This document shows, in pieces, positions 53,838 to 62,800 of a stretch of DNA of 64,000 nucleotides. The notes beneath the pieces are model-generated. The model ran no database searches and was not told where the DNA came from. It saw only the letters and a list, made by a program, of their open reading frames with translations. Each line of letters opens with the position of its first letter. The first letter of the stretch is position 1. Origin of the DNA: Daejeonella sp. (GTDB taxonomy: Bacteria > Bacteroidota > Bacteroidia > Sphingobacteriales > Sphingobacteriaceae); NCBI RefSeq assembly GCF_030695525.1, contig NZ_JAUYSS010000071.1, forward strand, positions 1 to 64,000, written 5' to 3'. Both the position numbers and the translations under genes were made by a program.

Positions 53838-53996
53838 GCCAATTGGTAAAGATTTGCAAAACACTATTATTAAACTATCAAAATCCCCTAAAAACCTTTA
53901 CTGATAAGGCTTTCCCTAATTATAAAAATTTTCAAAAAACCGCCAAACCAATTGGCAAGGCTTGGCAGACAAATTCTGCCACTCTTTTCAACTTTG
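53838..53996 (+). promoter_or_regulatory. candidate RteC operator and excision-operon promoter
   Basis: Three symmetric elements lie upstream of the Xis2c-like gene: GCCAATTGGT (53838-53847) and its inverted copy ACCAATTGGC (53947-53956), and TGGCAGA-CAAAT-TCTGCCA (53963-53981), a perfect 7+7 inverted repeat. Immediately after is CAACTTTG (53989-53996), one base from the TAnnTTTG -7 box, with TTGG 23 nt upstream. The predicted transcript would start about 15-20 nt before the ATG at 54022. CTnDOT RteC binds inverted half-sites upstream of its promoter, so these are the natural candidates. Confidence 0.5.
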
Positions 53997-54021
53997 CATA
54001 GTAAACTTTAAAAGTTATGCA

Positions 54022-54375
54022 ATGAAAATAATAACCATTGAAGAAGAAGCGTGGGATCAGCTAAACAATCGTATCACTGCTATCGCTGACTATCTGAAAA
54101 GATTGGAAGTGACCAATTATGAAGACCTGTGGCTCAACAACCACGAGGTATGCCAATACCTACACATAAGCGAGAAAACCTTATGGCGTATGCGTACCAA
54201 AGGTGAGATTGCTTATTCAAAAATCTATGGACAATACTTCTACACTATTGGTGCTATCAAAGATATGCTCAATGCCAATGCTGTACAAAGCAGTGATGAG
54301 TATGTACAGGAACTTATAGCAAAAGGCAAAAGCTATATCGAAAAAGGCAGGAAACTAAAGACCGATAAAAAATAG
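54022..54375 (+). CDS. helix-turn-helix protein, Xis2c-like excision factor
   Basis: 117 residues from ATG 54022 (MKIITIEEEAWDQLNNRITAIADYLKRLE). An MerR/excisionase-type helix-turn-helix is present: WLNNHEVCQYLHISEKTLWRMRTKGEIAYSKIYGQYFYTIGAIKDML. Small basic proteins of this kind bend DNA at attachment sites. By position, first in the operon after RteC, it corresponds to Xis2c of CTnDOT. The longer frame from 53962 begins inside the inverted repeat and is not preferred. Confidence 0.82.
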   Translation: MKIITIEEEAWDQLNNRITAIADYLKRLEVTNYEDLWLNNHEVCQYLHISEKTLWRMRTKGEIAYSKIYGQYFYTIGAIKDMLNANAVQSSDEYVQELIAKGKSYIEKGRKLKTDKK

Positions 54376-54401
54376 GTACGAACCCTTAAAAGTATAATCC
54401 G

Positions 54402-54695
54402 ATGAATATTGACAGAATGGAATTTTTGGCGTGGATGGAACGCCTGATGGACAGACTTGATATGCTTGGCAACAATATCGAGGACTTTCAAAAGAAACGA
54501 AATAATATTGATGGTGAGGAATTACTCGACAATCAGGATTTACTTCAAATGCTGAAAATCAGCAATCGTTCATTGCAACGTTACCGCTCCAACGGGAAAC
54601 TACCTTATTATACGATAAGCGGAAAATTGTATTATAAGTTATCTGATGTTCATCAATTTATAAGAGAGAGTTTTAATCCTCCGACACCTAAATAG
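54402..54695 (+). CDS. helix-turn-helix protein, Xis2d-like excision factor
   Basis: 97 residues (MNIDRMEFLAWMERLMDRLDMLGNNIEDF) with the same excisionase-type domain: LLDNQDLLQMLKISNRSLQRYRSNGKLPYYTISGKLYYKLSDVHQFIRE. It is a distant paralogue of the preceding gene, 26 nt away. By position it corresponds to Xis2d of CTnDOT, which is needed for excision. The two probably bind att sites and may also regulate transfer genes. Confidence 0.82.
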   Translation: MNIDRMEFLAWMERLMDRLDMLGNNIEDFQKKRNNIDGEELLDNQDLLQMLKISNRSLQRYRSNGKLPYYTISGKLYYKLSDVHQFIRESFNPPTPK

Positions 54696-54794
54696 ATGCC
54701 ATTAAGCGACAAATACTGCCTTTGAATGCCACTTAGTGCAATGCAGTAAACGCTTCTTTTATTTTCGGCATTGAAATCTTAAAATTTTCAGATT

Positions 54795-56252
54795 ATGAGC
54801 GAAGAAACTACAAATAAGCAAGAAGAGCCCGAACAATTATCGGACATATTGTTGGTGCTGGATAAAGAAAAAATGAAAATCCAAGCTGTAAAAAGCATCG
54901 ACAAAAACGGGAAAATGGAAACCGTTGATCCCACAAAAAAGAACCAAAGCGAATTTATGCGGGTGGACAAACAGGGTGATTTGATTTCTAATTTCTTCTC
55001 AAATTTTTACAGACAGCTAAAAGATCCTACCAAATTTACATTCTTCAAAGTACCAGCCGATAAAGCTTTAGAGAAAGCAAAAGAATTTCAAAAACAGGTA
55101 GATCATCCTACTCCAAAAGGCGAAAAACAAATGAAAAAAGACGAAGTAAAAGTTGAGCCTGAACATAAACAAGAAAATCAAAATAATATGGAAACAACAC
55201 AAAAAGCACCGGAAAATAACGAATACCGTTACAAGCCGGAACAAATTGATTGGGAAACAATGAACAACCTTGGATTAGGCAAAGAACGCCTTGAAAAAAT
55301 GAACCTACTTGAACCTTTATTGAAAGGTTTTAAAACCAATGAATTGGTACCCGTAAGCCTAAATCTCGGCACTGCCGTTACCCGAATGGATGCCCGTCTT
55401 TCCTTGCAACACAATGACGAAGGTAAGGTAGTGGTCGCCATTCACGGTATCCGTAAAGAACCGAACTTAAACTTTGAGTTCTTTGGACACAAGTTTACTG
55501 ATGAAGACAAGAAAAACTTACTGGATGCAGGAAATATGGGACGTGTGGTTGATTTGAAAAACCCCAAAACAGGCGAAACCATTCCGTCAATTATTAGTGT
55601 GGATAGGTTAACCAATGAATTGATTGCACTGAAAATAGAATACATAAAAATACCCGATGAAATAAAAGGCATAAAACTGAATGATGAGCAAAAACAAACT
55701 TTAATGGACGGCAAACCACTTCATTTAGAGGGAATGATTTCTAAGAAGGGAACTGAGTTTGAAGCTACGGTTCAATTCAATGCAGACAAACGCTATGTTG
55801 AATTTCTGTTCGATAGAGGCAATATTAATCAGCAAACGCAAAGCAACGGACAAAATAATCAGCAAAATAATTTGCAGGAAGTTCCGAGAACTTTTAGAGG
55901 TAAGGAATTGGATAATGAGCAATATGATAAGTTCAAAGCGGGTCAGACTATTTACATCAATGGCTTGACAGATAAGCAAGGTAAGCCGTATCAAGGTTAT
56001 ATCACGCTGAATAAGGAAACCAACAAAACCAATTTTTCTTTTCAAAATCCCGATAAACTCAAAGAACAAGCGAAACCTACCGAAGCTCATAAAACGCAAA
56101 CTGCGGTTAATTCGGATGGTAAAACCAATGAAGCAACAAAGAATATCAAAGAGCCTTTGCAACCGAAACAACAAACGCCAAAAGATAAAAAACAGCAAGA
56201 GCAACAGGAAAAACCTCAAGCACCTGCTAAATCTAAAGGCAGAAAAATGTAG
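54795..56252 (+). CDS. DUF4099/DUF3945 protein (CTnDOT Orf3-like)
   Basis: 485 residues, strongly Lys/Gln/Glu-rich. Residues ~140-280 match the DUF4099 pattern (QIDWETMNNLGLGKERLEKMNLLEPLLKGFKTNELVPVSLNL); residues ~290-430 carry DUF3945-type repeats (IPDEIKGIKLNDEQKQTLMDGKPLHLEGMISKKGTEF, and RTFRGKELDNEQYDKFKAGQTIYINGLTDKQGKPYQGYITLN). The tail is a low-complexity Gln/Lys segment. It occurs between the Xis genes and the topoisomerase in CTnDOT-type elements; function not known. Confidence 0.88.
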   Translation: MSEETTNKQEEPEQLSDILLVLDKEKMKIQAVKSIDKNGKMETVDPTKKNQSEFMRVDKQGDLISNFFSNFYRQLKDPTKFTFFKVPADKALEKAKEFQKQVDHPTPKGEKQMKKDEVKVEPEHKQENQNNMETTQKAPENNEYRYKPEQIDWETMNNLGLGKERLEKMNLLEPLLKGFKTNELVPVSLNLGTAVTRMDARLSLQHNDEGKVVVAIHGIRKEPNLNFEFFGHKFTDEDKKNLLDAGNMGRVVDLKNPKTGETIPSIISVDRLTNELIALKIEYIKIPDEIKGIKLNDEQKQTLMDGKPLHLEGMISKKGTEFEATVQFNADKRYVEFLFDRGNINQQTQSNGQNNQQNNLQEVPRTFRGKELDNEQYDKFKAGQTIYINGLTDKQGKPYQGYITLNKETNKTNFSFQNPDKLKEQAKPTEAHKTQTAVNSDGKTNEATKNIKEPLQPKQQTPKDKKQQEQQEKPQAPAKSKGRKM

Positions 56253-56258
56253 TAAATT

Positions 56259-58355
56259 ATGAAAGCAATAATTGCAGAAAAACCAAGCGTAGCAAGAGAA
56301 ATAGCCGGCTTGTTGGGTGCTTCCGAAAAAAAGGATGGCTATCTGACAGGCAACGGCTATTGTGTTACGTGGGCGTTTGGACACCTAATTGGATTAGGAA
56401 TGCCCGAAGATTACGGAATATCAGGTTTTCAGAAAGCTTCGCTTCCGATACTTCCTAACCCATTTTTATTAACCGTTCGTAAAGTAAAAAAGGACAAAAG
56501 TTATGTAGCTGATACAGGTGCATTAAAGCAATTGAAAATAATTGAGCAAGTATTTAATCGGTGCGATAGTATTATTGTAGCTACTGATGCAGGTCGTGAA
56601 GGCGAACTCATCTTTCGGTACATTTACGAATACCTCAAATGCAACAAACCTTTTCAAAGATTATGGATAAGTTCATTAACTGAAAAAGCCATTAAACAAG
56701 GTTTTGATAACCTCAAAAACGGAAAAGAATTTGACGGATTGTATCAATCTGCACAAGGCAGAAGCCGTGCCGATTGGCTTGTAGGAATTAATGCTACGCA
56801 GGCATTGAGCATTGTTGCAGGAAATGGGATTTATTCGCTCGGAAGAGTGCAAACACCAACACTTGCCTTGATTTGCAAACGTTATCTCGACAACAAGAAA
56901 TTCTCAATAAAGAAATATTATCAGATACAATTGTTGCATCACAAAGAAATGATTGGTTTTAAAAGTGTTTCCACAACCAAATGGGAAGATAAAAAGCTGG
57001 CAGACGATACATTGCGAACCATCGAAAGAAACAATAATATGGTAACGGTCACGTCCATAGAAATCAAAAGCGTAACGGAACAACCGCCTTTGCTTTTTGA
57101 CTTGACAGGTTTGCAAAAAGAAGCCAATAAAAAGCTAAACCTTTCTGCCGAAGAAACGCTGAACATTGCCCAAAGCCTTTACGAAAAGAAATTCATCACT
57201 TATCCTCGTACCGGAAGCAAATATATTCCCGAAGATATGTGGGCTGAAATCCCCAATCTTGTAAGAGCATTACAGGACCGTGAAAACTGCAAACAAGCCT
57301 TGTCTAAAATAAAATGGGGACGTTTCAATAAACGCATCGTGAACGATTTGCGTGTAACCGACCATCACGCATTATTGATTACCGAAAAAATTCCATCGGC
57401 ATTAAATGCAAAAGAAAATGCAGTTTACGATATGATTGCTTTTCGACTGTTGGAAGCGATTTCTCAAGCTTGTACGAAAGAGATTACCGACGTTGCTTTA
57501 CGAGCTATACATTATGATTTTACTGCAAAAGGTTGTAAGATAACCGAACCAGGTTGGCGCTCGATAAAAGGAAGTTTCGCAGATGATGACACCGAACCTT
57601 TGCAGGATTTACCCGAACTGAAAAAGGGCGATGAACTTAAAATAAAAGAAGCCTCGGTTTTGGAAAAACAAACTAAACCGCCTGCATTATATACTGAAGC
57701 TGGGCTTTTATCAGCTATGGAAACTGCCGGAAAGGGGATAGAAAATGAAGAAGAACGTAAAGCTCTGCAAAATATAGGCATTGGCACACCTGCAACACGG
57801 GCATCAATAATTGAAACATTGTTTACCCGAAATTATATCCAACGGGAAAAGAAATCTTTAATCCCGACTGAAAAAGGATTGCAGGTTTATGAGTTAGTCA
57901 AAGACCAAAAAATTGCGGATGTGGCTATGACTGCCGAATGGGAACTTGCTTTGCAGAAAATTGAAAACAACGAAGCTGATGCCGAAGCATTTCAAAAGGA
58001 AATGGAAACGTATGCAAAATCTATTACGAATGAATTGTTGCAAACTACCATTGCCCACGAAAACCTGCCTCAACTTATTTGCCCAAAATGTAAAACCCAG
58101 CAACTGATTATTAGAGATAAGATTGTTAAATGCCCTGATGAAGTTTGTAACTGGGTACAGTTCCGCAATGTTTGTGGCCTACAAATCAGCATTGCTGATA
58201 TTGAAAGCCTCGTCAATAAAGGCAAAACGGCTCTGCTTAAAGGGATGAAAAGCAAAGCTGGAAAAAAATTCGATGCTTATATAGTGTTGAATGAGGATTA
58301 CAAAACCTCTTTTGAATTTGAAAAAAACAAAAGCTATAAACGTAATGGAAAATAA
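56259..58355 (+). CDS. topB: type IA DNA topoisomerase (topoisomerase III, Exc-like)
   Basis: 698 residues. TOPRIM: KAIIAEKPSVAREIAGLLG and IVATDAGREGELIFRYI. Active-site Tyr is in KFITYPRTGSKYIPEDMW (about residue 312). Further motifs are RSRADWLVGINATQALS, LGRVQTPTLALICKRYL and GIGTPATRASIIETLF. A C-terminal Cys cluster (LICPKCKTQQLIIRDKIVKCPDEVCNW) is a zinc ribbon. The CTnDOT homologue, Exc, promotes excision and is a topoisomerase. It follows Orf3 by 6 nt and overlaps the next gene by 11 nt. Confidence 0.93.
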   Translation: MKAIIAEKPSVAREIAGLLGASEKKDGYLTGNGYCVTWAFGHLIGLGMPEDYGISGFQKASLPILPNPFLLTVRKVKKDKSYVADTGALKQLKIIEQVFNRCDSIIVATDAGREGELIFRYIYEYLKCNKPFQRLWISSLTEKAIKQGFDNLKNGKEFDGLYQSAQGRSRADWLVGINATQALSIVAGNGIYSLGRVQTPTLALICKRYLDNKKFSIKKYYQIQLLHHKEMIGFKSVSTTKWEDKKLADDTLRTIERNNNMVTVTSIEIKSVTEQPPLLFDLTGLQKEANKKLNLSAEETLNIAQSLYEKKFITYPRTGSKYIPEDMWAEIPNLVRALQDRENCKQALSKIKWGRFNKRIVNDLRVTDHHALLITEKIPSALNAKENAVYDMIAFRLLEAISQACTKEITDVALRAIHYDFTAKGCKITEPGWRSIKGSFADDDTEPLQDLPELKKGDELKIKEASVLEKQTKPPALYTEAGLLSAMETAGKGIENEEERKALQNIGIGTPATRASIIETLFTRNYIQREKKSLIPTEKGLQVYELVKDQKIADVAMTAEWELALQKIENNEADAEAFQKEMETYAKSITNELLQTTIAHENLPQLICPKCKTQQLIIRDKIVKCPDEVCNWVQFRNVCGLQISIADIESLVNKGKTALLKGMKSKAGKKFDAYIVLNEDYKTSFEFEKNKSYKRNGK

Positions 58356-59226
58356 GCCTAGCATTAGCACAATGGAAATCAAAAACCTGATTTATTCCCT
58401 ACGTGGAAAACAAGTAATGCGGGATAGCGACCTCGCTTCCTTATACCAAGTGGAAACAAAGAACCTTAACAAAGCCGTAAAAAGGAATATTGAAAGATTT
58501 CCTGCTTCTTTTTGCTTTCAACTGACCGAAGAGGAAGTTGAAAACTTGAGGTTCCAAATTGGAACCTCAAGTTTGAGCTACGGCGGAAGGCGTTATTTGC
58601 CTTATGTTTTTACTGAACAAGGTATTGCAATGGCTTCTGCCATACTCCGTTCGGATATTGCCGTTAAAGTCAGTGTAGAAATTATGGAAGCCTTTGTAGA
58701 AATGCGTAGGATGCTCATCAGCAATGCTTCGCTTTTTCATCGTTTGGATAAGATTGAACTAAAACAATTAGAAGCTGACCAAAAATTTGAAGATATTTTT
58801 AAGGCTTTGGAAAGCGACAAACTGCAAAGTGAAAGAGGTGTTTTCTATGATGGTCAAATTTTCGATGCTTATACTTTTGTATCGGATATTATCCGAAGTG
58901 CCAAAAGTTCTATTATCCTGCTTGATAATTATGTGGATGACACGATATTGATCTTATTGGGCAAACGGAATAATAATGTAACCGCAACAATCTATACCAA
59001 AAGCATCAGCAATCAGTTACGTCTGGATTTACAACGGTACAACAGCCAATATCCTCCCATTGAAATTGAGATTTTCTCCGATGCCCACGACCGCTTTTTA
59101 ATTATTGACGATACGGAGCTTTACCATATTGGAGCATCACTAAAAGACCTGGGCAAAAAATGGTTTGCCTTTTCGAGAATGGATATTGAAGTCGGCAGGA
59201 TGCTTCAAATCTTAAAAAAACCATAG
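58345..59226 (+). CDS. ORF6N-domain protein with PLD-like C-terminal half
   Basis: 293 residues from ATG 58345 (MENKPSISTMEIKNLIYSLRGKQVMRDSDLASLYQVETKNLNKAVKRN), overlapping the topoisomerase end by 11 nt. Residues ~10-125 are an ORF6N DNA-binding domain (FPASFCFQLTEEEVENL, GGRRYLPYVFTEQGIAMASAIL). Residues ~165-293 resemble half of a phospholipase D-like fold: IFDAYTFVSDIIRSAKSSIILLDNYVDD and HDRFLIIDDTELYHIGASLKD, where H-x-R-x4-D takes the place of the HxKx4D motif. A perfect 33-bp palindrome lies inside the coding sequence (58542-58574). Possible regulator, toxin or nuclease. Confidence 0.82.
   Translation: MENKPSISTMEIKNLIYSLRGKQVMRDSDLASLYQVETKNLNKAVKRNIERFPASFCFQLTEEEVENLRFQIGTSSLSYGGRRYLPYVFTEQGIAMASAILRSDIAVKVSVEIMEAFVEMRRMLISNASLFHRLDKIELKQLEADQKFEDIFKALESDKLQSERGVFYDGQIFDAYTFVSDIIRSAKSSIILLDNYVDDTILILLGKRNNNVTATIYTKSISNQLRLDLQRYNSQYPPIEIEIFSDAHDRFLIIDDTELYHIGASLKDLGKKWFAFSRMDIEVGRMLQILKKP
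58542..58574. repeat. perfect 33-bp palindrome inside the ORF6N gene
   Basis: Arms AAACTTGAGGTTCCAA and TTGGAACCTCAAGTTT are exactly complementary, with a single central A. It encodes part of the ENLRFQIGTSSL segment of the ORF6N domain. Confidence 0.9.
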
Positions 59227-59230
59227 AACG

Positions 59231-59257
59231 AACCTCTGAATATTCAGAGGTTTTTTT
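59231..59257 (+). terminator. rho-independent terminator after the ORF6N gene
   Basis: A 22-nt palindrome centred on AATATT (AACCTCTGAAT / ATTCAGAGGTT) followed by a T-run. It closes the excision-operon transcript, so the DUF1896 and methylase genes have a separate promoter. Confidence 0.9.
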
Positions 59258-59372
59258 ATTGTCCATTACGACAAATCCTACCTTCTAAAGCCAAACCCTA
59301 CCACTTTTTTAATGGCTTTTACTTCCTTCTTTAATTTTAGACATCAAGCAAAATTCTAAACAAAATTAAAGT

Positions 59373-59807
59373 ATGGATACACAAAAAGACCTTTCGTATT
59401 TCAGATTACGATTACAAGAATTATTAAACACCAGTTTCCCCGAAAAAGCAAACGACCAAAAATTCATAAACCAGCGTTCCTCTTGGGCTACCAATGCCTA
59501 TGAAGGTGCTTTTCAATCGGGAAATGATATTGAAAAATGTAACGAAATAGCCAATTATATTCTTTTCGATGGTTTACATTTTTCCAAGTTCGATACCGTA
59601 TTTCAGGTGGTTTGTAATGAGTTCGACACCATAATGGCAGATGAAGAATTGCGACCATTTGCTTTAAAAATGTTCCGTGTTTGTGAACCTATTTTCTCCA
59701 ACTATGAACTAACTGATGACTTCGCTTATGGTTATGAGTATGACCAGCTCTACACCGAAATAACCGGAACCATCGCAATATGGATAGCGGAAAATGGGCT
59801 TCAGTAA
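59373..59807 (+). CDS. DUF1896 family protein
   Basis: 144 residues ([77 protein letters not shown]). This matches the DUF1896 family, found in Bacteroidota conjugative elements next to large helicases. It is mostly helical with no signal peptide. Its last 14 nt overlap the start of the methylase-helicase gene, so the two are coupled. Function unknown. Confidence 0.88.
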   Translation: MDTQKDLSYFRLRLQELLNTSFPEKANDQKFINQRSSWATNAYEGAFQSGNDIEKCNEIANYILFDGLHFSKFDTVFQVVCNEFDTIMADEELRPFALKMFRVCEPIFSNYELTDDFAYGYEYDQLYTEITGTIAIWIAENGLQ

Positions 59808-62800
59808 AAAGCAACATCTCCAACAAAACATTGATGCCCTGCGAATTGCTTTTAAACTGGAAAAGGAGAAACAACAAGCCACCGTAGGCGAAAGACTGCT
59901 AATGATGCAATACAGCGGATTTGGCGGTCTTAAATTCGTATTGAACCCCATAGAAAATGAAATAGACATCAATAATTGGCGAAAAACTGAACATGATTTA
60001 TTTCCACTTACACAGGAGCTCCACCAACTATTAAAAGAAAATTCCGAAGACGAAAAGCAATACCGCAGGTATGTGGACAGTATGAAAAGTTCGGTGCTGA
60101 CGGCTTTTTATACACCGCCACAGGTTATAGATGCAATTTCTTCAACATTGAGTGATAGCGGTTTGAACATTCAAAAATTCCTTGAACCTTCCGCAGGTAT
60201 CGGCTCTTTCATACAATCCTTTTCCGAAAACCAGCAACCCAATGTAACTGCTTATGAAAAGGATTTGCTTACAGGAAAGATTTTAAAACAGCTTTATCCA
60301 CAAAGCAATATCCGTGTAAGTGGTTTTGAGGAAATACCCGAAAAGGAACAAAACACTTATGATGTAATTGCAAGTAATATCCCTTTTGGCGATACTTCCA
60401 TATTTGATCTTTCGTATTCCCGAAGTAAGGACGAAGCAAAAATACAGGCATCCCGAAGCATCCACAATTATTTTTTTTTAAAAGGAACGGATATGCTACG
60501 TGATGGTGGCTTGTTGGCATTTGTTACCTCGCAGGGTATTCTAAATAGCCCAAAAAACGAACCGATACGCAGGGGGTTGATGCAGAATAGTAATCTGGTT
60601 TCGGTTGTTAGATTGCCAAATAATCTGTTTACTGAATATGCAGGTACAGACGTTGGAAGCGACCTGATTATCCTGCAAAAAAATACGGCAAAACAAAGTT
60701 TGACCGAAGTGGAAGAACTGTTTTGCCAAAGTAATACAACAGAATATAATACACCAAACAATGCTTTTTTTCAGGATAGCACAAGAATTGTTCATACAGA
60801 TAGAAAATTAGACACCGACCCTTATGGAAAACCAGCCTTAATTTATACGCATAAAGAAGGCGTTACCGGCATTACCAAAGACCTTAAAAAAATGCTTTCA
60901 GAAGATTTTGAAAATCATCTGAATTTGAGTTTATACAAAGGCGAGCCGAACATACAAATTCCAATTACAACAACTGTTACAGCTCCCATTGTAGAGCCTA
61001 TAACGATTAAACCAACACCTGTAACCATTCAGGAAAATCCAAATGAATTAAAACAATTAAGCATTTTCGACTTGTTTGAAAATGTGGACGAACCAGTAGC
61101 GGTTATTGCTCCACCAAAAAAAGGTACTCAAACTCAAAGGCAAACTTCCAAGAAGCGAAGAGCCAATATTGTTCGCCAAGCAGACTTGTTCAGTTCGGCG
61201 ATACAACCACCTTATATCTCTCCAATTTCAAATGGAAATACCAATGGAAATACTTCAACTGTCAGCAAAAAAGAGGAAGTTATCGGCGACCTGTTTTCGG
61301 GCTTAAACGGAAATGGTCAGGCTCAAAAGCAAACCGTTGTCAGTACCATTCCCGAACCTGCTCTATACAGCAAAGGATTACAATCATTTCATCGAAGTGA
61401 TTGTCTTGTTATAGATAATGGTTGGGTTGGTCATTTGCAAGATGTTGATAAAAATGGAGCAACGGCAATGTTCCATCCCTTGCAATTACCATCATTGCAG
61501 AAAGTAAGAGCCGAAGCCTACATTTCAGTAAGAGATAGCTATCTCGATTTGTATCAAAAGGAAGCCGAAAAGCAAAACGAACATATAGTAGAAAGGGAAA
61601 CGCTGAATAATTTGTATGATGTTTTTGTAAAAAGATATGGCAATCTGAACAGTGCCGAAAATATCAAATTGATTAAAACAGACAGTGCAGGGAAAGAAAT
61701 TCCTTATCTGGAACGTGTAGTTGGTGGTGTGGTGCATAAGGCGGATATATTCAGTCGTCCCGTTACTTTTTCTACTACCATTTTAGCAACAGACAATCCC
61801 GATGAGGCTTTAGCATCATCACTGAACAAATACGGCAAGGTGGATTTGTATTATATGTCCGAAATCAGCAGTATGCCTACCGATGCTTTGAAAGAAGCTC
61901 TACACGGGCGTATTTTCTATAATCCTTTACAAAAGGAATATGATATAGCCGAACGATGGATTGCTGGAAATATAGTAGAGAAATCTGAAGAGGTCAAAGC
62001 CTATCTTGAAAGTAGTCCCAATGATGCAGAAGCCAAAGTAAGTCTTACGGTTTTGGAAGAAGCCAAACCAAGACGCATTGAGTTTGAAGAACTGGATTTC
62101 AATCTCGGCGAACGCTGGATACCCACAGGGATTTATGCCCGTTTTGCTTCGCACTTGTTTGATACGGAAGTCAATATCCATTATTCCGAAAGTTCGGATG
62201 ATTTTTCGGTAAAGTGCAACCAAAAGAATGTGCATATATGGGATAAATATGCCGTAAAATCAGAGAGTAGAAACTTTGATGGGATTGCTTTGCTCAAACA
62301 CGCACTCGTAAATACCACACCAGACATTACCAAAAAAATCAAGGTTGGTGACCAAGAAGTCAAGGTCAGGGATATGGAAGCCGTACAGGTGGCGAATACC
62401 AAGATTGACGAAATCCGCACTGCCTTTTCTGATTGGCTTTACGCCCAAAGTGATGAATTTAAAAACAGGCTAACCGACCAATATAACGACACTTTTAATT
62501 GCTTCGTCCGACCGAACTATGACGGTAGCCATCAGGAGTTTCCGGGATTAGACTGTAAAGCATTGGGCATCGAAGACCTGTATTCAAGCCAAAAGGACAC
62601 CGTTTGGATGATAAAGCTGAACAACGGTGCTATCTGTGACCACGAAGTTGGTGCTGGAAAAACATTGGTAATGTGTACGGCTTCACAAGAAATGAAGCGT
62701 TTGGGTTTGGCACACAAACCGATGATTATCGGGCTAAAAAGTAACGTTCACGAAATTGCAGAAGCTTACAGAACCGCCTATCCACACGCAAAAATTCTCT

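Noticed and set aside
53780-54001. 73-residue open frame between rteC and the Xis2c-like gene
   Set aside because: It runs through the rteC terminator hairpin and the inverted repeats, has no recognisable domain, and lies in a regulatory region.
55725-56384. 219-residue reverse-strand open frame rich in Leu and Phe
   Set aside because: It is the antisense of the Lys/Gln/Glu-rich DUF3945 gene; the hydrophobic composition is a by-product, and the plus-strand gene has a recognised family.
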